DNA of 64,000 nt, from positions 248,001 through 312,000 of the forward strand of contig NZ_PZJX01000028.1 of assembly GCF_003034915.1 (NCBI RefSeq), in the 5' to 3' direction. A model generated the notes under the pieces. It was given only the letters and a program-made list of their open reading frames with translations. It searched no databases and was not told where the DNA came from. Position numbers and translations under genes: made by a program. This DNA is from Mesorhizobium helmanticense. Lineage in GTDB: Bacteria > Pseudomonadota > Alphaproteobacteria > Rhizobiales > Rhizobiaceae. Positions 55,843 through 63,145 of the stretch are shown one piece after another (the stretch's first letter is position 1; every line of letters starts with the position of its first letter).

Positions 55843-56594
55843 TGTCTTGCTCCTGCATAATATTCGACTTTGGCTTCGGCCCGTTCGATCAGCTCGGCGA
55901 TCACCAGGGCGAAGGCGAAAAGGATGACGGTCAAGGCCCAGAATTCGGCCATGCGGAAATTGCGCGAGAAAGTCTCGAACAGCGCACCGTAGCCAACGAT
56001 GGCGACGAGCAGCTGGCCGATGACGACGCCCTTGACGCCGCGAATGAGGCCGAGGCGGATGCCGGCAAGGATTTCCGGAAGGGCGGCCCAAAGGATGATC
56101 TTGGAGTAGAGCGCCGGACGCGAGGCGCCATAGGAGCGCGCCATTTCGATCAGCGACGGCGAGATATGGCGAACGCCGGCGCGCGTGTCGAGAACGATGA
56201 TCCAGATCGCAAACAGGAACACCGCAGCGACGATCGTCTTCTCGCCGAAGCCGAACAGGATCATCAGCACCGGAACGATCGCCGAGAGCGGCGCGCTGGA
56301 AAAGATGTTGACCCACATGCCGAGCAGATCGTCGGCGATCTTGACGCGTCCCATCAGGATGCCCAGCGGCACGCCGATGACGATCGAGAGCACCATGCCC
56401 GTGGCGAAGGCGCGAAGGGTGGTGACCGTGGCCTTCTGCCAGGACGGGGTCTGCACGAGATCGACCGCTGCAGCCAGCACCTCACTGAAGGGCGGCAGCA
56501 GGAAGACAAGGTTCAGACGACCAACGACCTCCCACACGACGCACCAGACAAGCAGGGACGCCATCATTGGTATGCGATAGCCAAACAGGGTCAT
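55839..56594 (-). CDS. NitT/TauT-type ABC permease 2
   Basis: 251 residues, six helices; the coupling loop is EMARSYGASRPALYSKIILWAALPEIL. Same class as SsuC/TauC but part of a two-permease pair. The ATPase gene is 6 bp upstream and the FAH gene overlaps its stop. Confidence 0.88.
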   Translation of the reverse strand: MTLFGYRIPMMASLLVWCVVWEVVGRLNLVFLLPPFSEVLAAAVDLVQTPSWQKATVTTLRAFATGMVLSIVIGVPLGILMGRVKIADDLLGMWVNIFSSAPLSAIVPVLMILFGFGEKTIVAAVFLFAIWIIVLDTRAGVRHISPSLIEMARSYGASRPALYSKIILWAALPEILAGIRLGLIRGVKGVVIGQLLVAIVGYGALFETFSRNFRMAEFWALTVILFAFALVIAELIERAEAKVEYYAGARQ

Positions 56595-56600
56595 TGCCGG

Positions 56601-57404
56601 TCATTCCACATATTGCTTCAGCCCCTGCCAGATCTCGTCGACGGTATCGAGATAGTGCCGGTCGCGATGAATGCGCTCGGGATCGCCAGAGCGGTCGATT
56701 TCCGGTTCGATGATCTGCGAAACCCGGCCGGGCCGCGGCGACAGCAAGACGATGCGGTCGGAGATGTAGACCGCCTCCTCGATCGAGTGCGTGACGAAGA
56801 TGAAGGTCTTGTTCTGGTTGGTGCGCAGCCGGATCAGATCCTCCTGGAACTTGCGCCGGTTCTGCTCGTCGACCGCCGAGAACGGTTCATCGAGAAGCAG
56901 GACATCGGCATCGACCGACAGAGCGCGCGCCAGGCCGACGCGCTGGCGCATGCCGCCCGACAGTTCATGGGGATATTTGTCCTCGAAGCCGGCGAGGCCG
57001 ACTTCGGCGATGTAACGGCGGGCGATCTCCTCGCGTTCGGCCCTGCTGGTGCCGCGCAATTCCAGGCCGAAGGCGACATTGCGCAACACGGTTGCCCAAG
57101 GCATCAGTGCAAAATCCTGGAACACGAAAGCGCGTTCGGGGCCTGGTGCGCTGACAGTCTTGCCGTTGATGGCGATGGTTCCGCCATCGGCCCTTATCAG
57201 GCCAGCGATGATCTTCAGCAGCGTCGTCTTTCCGCAACCGCTAGGCCCGAGAAGGCTGGTCAGCTTGCCCCGGGGAAAGTCGAGGTCGATGCCGCGCAGC
57301 GCCTCGACATTGCCATAGGTCTTGGAAATCCCCCTCACCTCCACAATAGTATCGATCGGTGCCGACACCGGCGACGGTCCATTTCGCAATGCGGTAGCGC
57401 GCAT
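56601..57404 (-). CDS. NitT/TauT-type ABC ATPase
   Basis: 267 residues: Walker A GPSGCGKTT, Q-loop in FQDFALMPWAT, signature LSGGMRQR, Walker B VLLLDEPF, and switch His in FVTHSIEEAV. ATG 57404 is one base after the permease stop. GAGGT precedes. Confidence 0.92.
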   Translation of the reverse strand: MRATALRNGPSPVSAPIDTIVEVRGISKTYGNVEALRGIDLDFPRGKLTSLLGPSGCGKTTLLKIIAGLIRADGGTIAINGKTVSAPGPERAFVFQDFALMPWATVLRNVAFGLELRGTSRAEREEIARRYIAEVGLAGFEDKYPHELSGGMRQRVGLARALSVDADVLLLDEPFSAVDEQNRRKFQEDLIRLRTNQNKTFIFVTHSIEEAVYISDRIVLLSPRPGRVSQIIEPEIDRSGDPERIHRDRHYLDTVDEIWQGLKQYVE

Positions 57405-57405
57405 C

Positions 57406-58233
57406 TCAGGCACCTCTCTTCTCGGGCCTGAACACACGAGCTTCCACCCATTGCAGAAAGACCAGCGTCAGGGTGGAAAGGGCAATGATCGAGCCAATTG
57501 TTGCATACATCTCGGCGTAGTCGGCGCGCGAGCGGTGGAAGGTGATGAGGTCGCCGATGCCGGTCGGGGTGATCAGCAGTTCGGCCAGCACCACGCCGAC
57601 GAACCCGGCGGCGACGCCGAGGCGCAGACCGGCGAAGATGACCGGGCTGGCGTCCGGAAGAATGATCTTGGCAACGGTCTGCCACGGCGTGCCGAGGAAC
57701 GACCGGCACATGACGAGCAGCGATTGGTTGACGTTGCGCACGGCCTTGTAGGTGTTGAGCACGATGACCGGCAGCGCAAGGATGATGACGGCAAGCGTCT
57801 TGGCGGTCATGCCTATGCCGTAGACGAAGGTGACCATCGGAATGAAGGCGGCGACAGGGGCCGCCTGAAGCACGATGAACACCGGGATCAGCAGCCATTC
57901 GCCGGTGCGCCACAGGCCACAGATAGTGCCGAGGCCGACACCCAGGAACGCCGACAGGACGACGCCGAGCACCAGTGGCTGCAGCGTCGAGAGATAGGCG
58001 CTGGCCAGGCTCCCGTCAGCGAGCAGACCGAAAAACGCGACCATCGTGTCGGAAAAGGTCGGGAAGGCGAAGCTGACGGGAATGCGTCCAGCCACTTCCC
58101 ATATCGCCGCGAAAGCAGCGATAGAGACCAGCCTGAGCACGACCGGCTCTTCCCACCAGGCGCCCGTCGTGCCGCGGCTGGAAGAGGCAGCGAGGCCAGC
58201 AGCCTCGCCGTCGGTTCTGATGCTCAAAGCCAT
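57406..58233 (-). CDS. NitT/TauT-type ABC permease 1
   Basis: 275 residues. A helix at about 36-58, five more after; coupling loop MCRSFLGTPWQTVAKIILPDASPVI. Together with the second permease it makes a heterodimer, unusual since most family members use one permease gene; phthalate- and pyrimidine-type systems also have two. Confidence 0.88.
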   Translation of the reverse strand: MALSIRTDGEAAGLAASSSRGTTGAWWEEPVVLRLVSIAAFAAIWEVAGRIPVSFAFPTFSDTMVAFFGLLADGSLASAYLSTLQPLVLGVVLSAFLGVGLGTICGLWRTGEWLLIPVFIVLQAAPVAAFIPMVTFVYGIGMTAKTLAVIILALPVIVLNTYKAVRNVNQSLLVMCRSFLGTPWQTVAKIILPDASPVIFAGLRLGVAAGFVGVVLAELLITPTGIGDLITFHRSRADYAEMYATIGSIIALSTLTLVFLQWVEARVFRPEKRGA

Positions 58234-58245
58234 CCGCCAGGCCGC

Positions 58246-59238
58246 CTATTTCTTGCCGAGCTTGGCGACGGCGCGGTCGAGTGCGGCGACATCCCAGAAG
58301 TCCGCCACCTTGAGGCTGGCGGGATCGCCCTCGATCTGGCCGGCAAGGCTGAAAAAGGCGAAATCGTCGGCGGCCGCATCGGCGCCGCCGCCGCTCAGCG
58401 CAAGGCTGCCGGCTGCCGCTGTTTCCTTGTAGTATTCGGTGATCTCGCCGTCGGCTTCAGCGCCGAGATCCGGCAGCAGTTTGTACTTGTTGCGGAATTC
58501 CACCGCGACAGTCGGGTTCTCGGTAATTTCGCGCGCGGTCTTCATCAATTCCTCGACCAGGATATCGACGTCGGCGGCGTTGTTTTTCAGATAGTCCGCC
58601 GTGGCGAACAACGCTTCGTCGGAGGCTTTGAGATTCTCCACCGGCAAGACGATGAACTTGCCGGGCGCTTCGGCCTCTAGCGCGCGCCGGTTGGCGGCGT
58701 CGACGATCGACGCCTTCAGCGTCCCCTGGAGCAGCGCGTTGCGGCGGACTTCGGAGCCCGGGACATAGCTGACGTTGCCGAGCTTGATGCCGTGGTTCTT
58801 CGCCATCAGCAGCATGACCGCCTCGGTGCCGGAACCGCGCGCCTGAACGGCGACGTCCTGCCCGTCCAGATCCTTCCATTCCTTGTAAAATTCGCTGTTG
58901 ACGACGGGAAAGAAGCGCAGCGTCGATATCTGCGCAAAGACGCGGATCGGCACGCCCGCCTTCTGGATCAGCGTATAGGGCGCGCCGATGCCGACATCGG
59001 CCTGGCCGCCGACAATCGCCTGGGCAGCCAGGTCCTCGTCATTGAGCACGATGAGTTCGACATTTACGCCGCGCTCCTTGGCGCGCTCTATCGCGGCGAG
59101 CGTCTGGATGGATTCGATGCCGGGAAGGTCGCCGAATGCGATGCGCATGTCGCCCGCGCTTGCCGCCGGCAGCGGCGCACTCAAAAGGACCGCGGCGAAA
59201 GCGGCGGTTAGGATGGTACGTCTGGATAGTCTGGCCAT
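58246..59238 (-). CDS. NitT/TauT-type ABC substrate-binding protein
   Basis: 330 residues, Tat-like or Sec signal peptide (LSRRTILTAAFAAVLLSAPLPAASAG with RR). Lipid-type or NMT1-like fold: GIESIQTLAAIERAKERGV, QAIVGGQADVGIGAPYTL and ARGSGTEAVMLL. ATG 59238 (second of two) has GGAGG 6 nt upstream. First gene of the seven-gene operon. Ligand unknown, perhaps a small organic acid by neighbours. Confidence 0.85.
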   Translation of the reverse strand: MARLSRRTILTAAFAAVLLSAPLPAASAGDMRIAFGDLPGIESIQTLAAIERAKERGVNVELIVLNDEDLAAQAIVGGQADVGIGAPYTLIQKAGVPIRVFAQISTLRFFPVVNSEFYKEWKDLDGQDVAVQARGSGTEAVMLLMAKNHGIKLGNVSYVPGSEVRRNALLQGTLKASIVDAANRRALEAEAPGKFIVLPVENLKASDEALFATADYLKNNAADVDILVEELMKTAREITENPTVAVEFRNKYKLLPDLGAEADGEITEYYKETAAAGSLALSGGGADAAADDFAFFSLAGQIEGDPASLKVADFWDVAALDRAVAKLGKK

Positions 59239-59256
59239 TGTCATTCCTCCCGTTTC

Positions 59257-59425
59257 TTATAACCATTCTTATAACCATTTTTCTAATTGGTTAAGCAAAG
59301 GAAGCTGATTGGTCAAGGAGAAACATACCTGCTTGATGTCCGATAGCCTAGAAAACTTGGCAGTTGACGGTTAAGGCCAATCGTTTTAACACCAGGAAAG
59401 GGAAGCAATAGGCGAATTGGTTAAA
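59257..59425. promoter_or_regulatory. GntR operator cluster and divergent promoters
   Basis: Motif TTGGTTAA/TTAACCAA and near copies: TAACCATT at 59260 and 59272, TTGGTTAA at 59287, TTGGTCAA at 59309, TTGGTTAA at 59417. The pair TAACCA (59272) and TGGTTA (59288) is an inverted repeat. Minus promoter for the transport operon: TTGACC (59316-59311), 17 bp, TAACCA (59293-59288); its -10 is the operator. Plus promoter for the regulator: TTGACG (59364-59369), 17 bp, TAACAC (59387-59392), with an operator just downstream at 59417. Confidence 0.78.
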
Positions 59426-59428
59426 TTG

Positions 59429-60121
59429 ATGGACGATGCCGGAAGTGGCGGCCAGGCCGCCTTGGTTCAGCTTCAGGCCTATCTGGCCCAGATGGACCAT
59501 TCCGGTGAAACCCGGCTGCCCGCGGAGCGGGAACTGTGCGAGAGCCTTGGCGTGTCGCGCGGCGACCTGCGCAAGGCGCTGGCGGTGCTCGAGAAAGACG
59601 GCCGCATCTGGCGGCACGTCGGCAGGGGCACCTTCGTCGGCAGGGGGCCGGTCGAGGAGACGATCGGAATTTCCGAAATCGCCGGCCGCACAAATCCGGC
59701 GGATGTGATGCGCGCGCGCCTGATCATCGAACCGGAGATCGCGCGCGAAGCGGCACTGCACGCCACGCTGTCCGACATCGCGGCGATGCGGCAATCGCTG
59801 GCGCAGACGCGGGAGGCGGTTACTTGGCGGCAATATGAAAACATCGACAATCTGCTGCACCGGCAGATCGCGCAGGCAAGCCGCAACAATGTGCTGCTCG
59901 GCCTGTTCGATGTGCTGAACGCCGTGCGCCGCACCGTGGTCTGGGGACGCCTTCGTGCAGAGGGCGCCCGTCCGCCGGCGGACCATCACAGCTTCGCCGA
60001 CCATGAACGGATCGTCGAAGCGATCGCCGAGCGCGACCTCGGCGGCGCGGCGGCAGCCATGCGCCTGCATCTCCAGCAGGTCGAGCGGCGCCTGATACCT
60101 GTTCGCGAAGCCGCCGAATAG
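59429..60121 (+). CDS. FadR/GntR-family regulator (FCD type)
   Basis: 230 residues: N-terminal winged helix (LPAERELCESLGVSRGDLRKALAVLEKDGRIWRHVGRGTFV) and the FCD ligand domain with MRARLIIEPEIAREAAL, LHRQIAQASRN and the metal His cluster DHERIVEAI-x-H. ATG 59429 or TTG 59417. Divergent from the transport operon; operators in the intergenic space make it the probable repressor of both. Confidence 0.9.
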   Translation: MDDAGSGGQAALVQLQAYLAQMDHSGETRLPAERELCESLGVSRGDLRKALAVLEKDGRIWRHVGRGTFVGRGPVEETIGISEIAGRTNPADVMRARLIIEPEIAREAALHATLSDIAAMRQSLAQTREAVTWRQYENIDNLLHRQIAQASRNNVLLGLFDVLNAVRRTVVWGRLRAEGARPPADHHSFADHERIVEAIAERDLGGAAAAMRLHLQQVERRLIPVREAAE

Positions 60122-60140
60122 CTCAGCCACACCACGGCGC

Positions 60141-60178
60141 CGCACGTCCATTTGGACGCGCGATGGATGCTGTAGCGC
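60141..60178. repeat. Short repeat E, copy 2
   Basis: CGTCCATTTGGACG hairpin followed by GCGCGATGGATGCTGTAGC; similar to 48613. Between the GntR gene and the convergent ATPase gene. Confidence 0.45.
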
Positions 60179-60210
60179 TTACAGCCGATGATGCCCTTGA
60201 TGAAACGAGA

Positions 60211-61296
60211 TCAGTTTGAGAGCATAGGGCAGTTAGCGCCACGGCGCAGGCTGATATGCGCCACGTCGCCGACGCTGAATTGAAAACCCTCCGCGCGGCG
60301 TGGCGCGTCGATCACCACCGGTGCCCCCTGCTCCAGTTCGGCATGCAGGCGCAGGGTGCGGCCGTGGAAGACGATGCTGGTCACCCGTACCGGTGCGGTG
60401 CCGGCCGCGGCTTCGGTTGTCGCCAGTAAATCCTCCGGACGCACGCCAATGGTTCGCACCGCGCCTTCGCCAGGCAGCTCGCCAGTTTCCGAGACGGCTT
60501 CCAACGGCAAGGCGCCAGCAGCGAAACGCAAGCGATCGCCATCGCGACCGAGAAACCGCGACTGCAGAAGGTTCATCGTGCCGATGAAGCTGGCGACGAA
60601 TTTGGTGGCGGGCCGGTCGTACAGCGTTGCCGGCGGCGCGATCTGCTCGATGCGGCCCTTGTTCATGACGACGATGCGGTCGGAGATCGACAGCGCCTCG
60701 GTCTGGTCGTGGGTGACCATGACGAAGGTGGTGCCGAGACGCGACTGCAGCCGCTTCAATTCGACCTGCATCTGCTCGCGCAGATGCGCGTCGAGCGCCG
60801 ACAGCGGCTCGTCGAGCAACAGCACGCGCGGCTCGCAGACAATGGCGCGGGCGAGCGCGACGCGCTGGCGCTGGCCGCCTGAGAGTTCGGACACGCGGGC
60901 GCCAATCTTGTCGGCGAGGCCGACCATGTCGAGGGCTTCGCCTACGCGCTTTGCCTGTTCGGCGCGGGTGAGCCTGCGCAGCGACAGGCCGAAGCCGACA
61001 TTTTCGGCAACGTTCATGTGCGGAAACAACGCATAGTCCTGGAAGACCGTGTTGACGGGCCGGTCGAAGGGCCTGAGTGCGGTGATGTCTCGGCCTTCGA
61101 GCAATACCTCGCCGCTCGACGGACTTTCGAAACCGGCGATCACCCGCAGGCTGGTGGTCTTGCCGCAGCCGGATGGACCGAGAAGGGTGAGGAACTCGCC
61201 GCGGGCAATGTCGAGATCGACGGCATCGAGGCCGACAATGCCGCCGGGAAAGATCTTCGAGACTGCCTGCAGCCGCACGAGTGGATCAGGCGCCAT
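60211..61296 (-). CDS. Polyamine-type ABC ATPase (PotA-like)
   Basis: 361 residues: Walker A GPSGCGKTT, signature LSGGQRQR, Walker B VLLLDEPLSALD, plus the C-terminal TOBE domain (GVRPEDLL, IVFHGRTLRLH). ATG 61296 overlaps the regulator stop by 11 bases, with GAGG 6 nt upstream. It powers the importer encoded upstream. Confidence 0.92.
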   Translation of the reverse strand: MAPDPLVRLQAVSKIFPGGIVGLDAVDLDIARGEFLTLLGPSGCGKTTSLRVIAGFESPSSGEVLLEGRDITALRPFDRPVNTVFQDYALFPHMNVAENVGFGLSLRRLTRAEQAKRVGEALDMVGLADKIGARVSELSGGQRQRVALARAIVCEPRVLLLDEPLSALDAHLREQMQVELKRLQSRLGTTFVMVTHDQTEALSISDRIVVMNKGRIEQIAPPATLYDRPATKFVASFIGTMNLLQSRFLGRDGDRLRFAAGALPLEAVSETGELPGEGAVRTIGVRPEDLLATTEAAAGTAPVRVTSIVFHGRTLRLHAELEQGAPVVIDAPRRAEGFQFSVGDVAHISLRRGANCPMLSN

Positions 61297-61894
61297 CGCG
61301 AACCTCGGATGGTTTTGTCGTGTTGACCCAGAGGATCTGACAAGGCTCGCTGCCGGGATTGCGGAAGGCATGCAAAAGCGTGCTCTTGAAGGCGAAGCTG
61401 TCGCCGGTCTTTAGCCCGTATGTGGTCGAATCGACCACGAGCTCGACCTCGCCCGTTATGACGAACCCGAATTCATGGCCGGCGTGCGCATAGGCCTCGG
61501 CGGTGCCGCCGCCTGCGTCCACCGTCACCAGCATGCCGGTGAGCGTGGCGGCGGGCGGCGACAGCAGCGCCTTGGCGATGCCTTCCGACTTGACCGGGAT
61601 CTGCCGCCGGCTGTTGGCGCGCACGCAGTAGAGATCGTTGACGGCATCGTTGCCGTCCGCGATCAGCGCCGACGGCTCGATGTCGAGGGCAGCGGCGAGC
61701 GGCCAGATCACCCGTACCCGCAATGACGACATGCCGCGTTCGATCTGGCTGAGCGCACCGATAGAGACGCCTGCCTTGGCGGCCAGCTCGGCCAGTGAAA
61801 GATTGCGCTCGAGTCTCAGCGCCCGCACGCGCCGGCCAACCTTGACGTCGGCATCGTCCTTAAGCCTTTCGGCCGCCTCGTCCAGCATGTCCAT
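61286..61894 (-). CDS. XRE-cupin regulator (PuuR-like)
   Basis: 202 residues: HTH_3 domain (KVGRRVRALRLERNLSLAELAAKAGVSIGALSQIERG) and a C-terminal cupin (GHEFGFVITGEVELVVD, GDSFAFKSTLLHAFRNPG). GAGG lies 4 nt before ATG 61894. Relatives repress polyamine genes and sense a ligand in the cupin. Located inside the transport operon. Confidence 0.9.
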   Translation of the reverse strand: MDMLDEAAERLKDDADVKVGRRVRALRLERNLSLAELAAKAGVSIGALSQIERGMSSLRVRVIWPLAAALDIEPSALIADGNDAVNDLYCVRANSRRQIPVKSEGIAKALLSPPAATLTGMLVTVDAGGGTAEAYAHAGHEFGFVITGEVELVVDSTTYGLKTGDSFAFKSTLLHAFRNPGSEPCQILWVNTTKPSEVRDGA

Positions 61895-61921
61895 CCATCG
61901 GTCCTCGTTTCGTAAGGTTTT

Positions 61922-62064
61922 CCCTTCTCCCCTTGTGGGAGAAGGTGGATCGGCGCGAAGCTCCGAGACGGTTGAGGGGTGCTGGCCTGAGCGCTGCCGG
62001 TGCCAAGCTGGAACACCCCTCATCCGTCGCCTTCGGCGACACCTTCTTCCACAAGAGGAGAAGG
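61922..62064. repeat. Palindromic repeat D inside the polyamine operon
   Basis: 143 bp with imperfect 26-bp terminal inverted arms (CCTTCTCCCCTTGTGGGAGA and its counterpart at the right end). Between the binding-protein stop and the regulator start, so it is transcribed and would form a large hairpin in the mRNA. Confidence 0.85.
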
Positions 62065-62074
62065 AAGAGCGAAC

Positions 62075-63145
62075 TCAGCCGCCCGCCTTGACCTTCTCGA
62101 ACATCTTGGCGAGCTCGTCATTCTGTTTCATCGGCCCGGTGAAGACGGTGGTCTTCAGCATTACTTCCGGATCGGATGGCAGTTGCAGCTTGTCGAGTTC
62201 TTCCTTCGGCACCGCGGCGAAAGCCGAGCTGGTCGAGCTGCCATAGCCATAGGCCTGGATCAGATATTTGCCTGAATCCGTCTCCAGCCGGCTGTTGATG
62301 AAGTCATAGGCGAGGTCGACGTTCTTGGCATCCTTGAGCATGACGAAGCCGCAGGCCCAGGTCAGCATGCCTTCCTTCGGCTTCATGAACTCGACCGGCA
62401 CGCCCTGCTTCTTCAGCGAAGTGGCCGACGCGTTCCAGGTCATGGCGGCTACCAGCTGGCCGCTGGCCAGCGCCTGTTCGACCGAGGTCATGTCGGTGGT
62501 GTAGTTCGAAAGCAGCGGGCGCTGCTCGCGCAGCTTTTCCGCCACCTTGTCCATCTGCTTAGGCGTCATGTCGAACGGATTGACGCCGGCCAGAAGTGCC
62601 GCCACCACCGGCGTGTCGTGCACGGCGTCGATGGTTGCCATGCGACCGGCATATTGCTTGTCCCAGAGCAAGCTCCAGCTCGCTTCCGGGTTCTTCACCA
62701 GATCGGTGCGGTAGAGGATCGAGGTGTTGCCCCAGTCCCACGGCACCATCCAGACCTTGCCGTCGCCGGCTTGCAAATCGGGCAGGTTCTTGAAGACGGG
62801 GAAGATCGAATCCCAGTTCTTGATGCGCTTGGTGTCGATCGGCTGTAGCAGGCCTTCCTTGTTCCAGCGCGCCACCTTGTCGTAACAGGGATGAGCGACA
62901 TCGGGGCGGAAGCCGGCCTTGACCTTGGTGAAGGCGTCGTCATCGTCGCCGAACATCGAGGCCTCGACGCCATCGGGGTGTGCTGCGAGGAAGCTCTCGT
63001 TGAAGTCGGGCAGTTCATAGCCCGACCAGGTGAAATATTGCAGCTTGTCGCCCGCGAACGCCACGGTCGACGAAAGCGCCAGCGCCAGCGCGGCCAATCC
63101 GGCGCGGGCTCTCTTTCCACTTATCGATTTCAGGTCGAATGCCAT
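62075..63145 (-). CDS. Polyamine-type ABC substrate-binding protein (PotD-like)
   Basis: 356 residues. Signal peptide (RARAGLAALALALSSTVAFAG). The mature part has YFTWSGYELPDF, which is typical of spermidine/putrescine-binding proteins, and MVPWDWGNTSILYRTDLV with the aromatic residues that stack on amines. AGAGAGGAGA precedes the ATG. Overlaps the permease stop by 16 bases. Ligand probably a polyamine. Confidence 0.88.
   Translation of the reverse strand: MAFDLKSISGKRARAGLAALALALSSTVAFAGDKLQYFTWSGYELPDFNESFLAAHPDGVEASMFGDDDDAFTKVKAGFRPDVAHPCYDKVARWNKEGLLQPIDTKRIKNWDSIFPVFKNLPDLQAGDGKVWMVPWDWGNTSILYRTDLVKNPEASWSLLWDKQYAGRMATIDAVHDTPVVAALLAGVNPFDMTPKQMDKVAEKLREQRPLLSNYTTDMTSVEQALASGQLVAAMTWNASATSLKKQGVPVEFMKPKEGMLTWACGFVMLKDAKNVDLAYDFINSRLETDSGKYLIQAYGYGSSTSSAFAAVPKEELDKLQLPSDPEVMLKTTVFTGPMKQNDELAKMFEKVKAGG

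Noticed and set aside
56166..57431. 421-codon plus-strand frame opposite permease and ATPase
   Set aside because: Antisense to transporter genes; no support.
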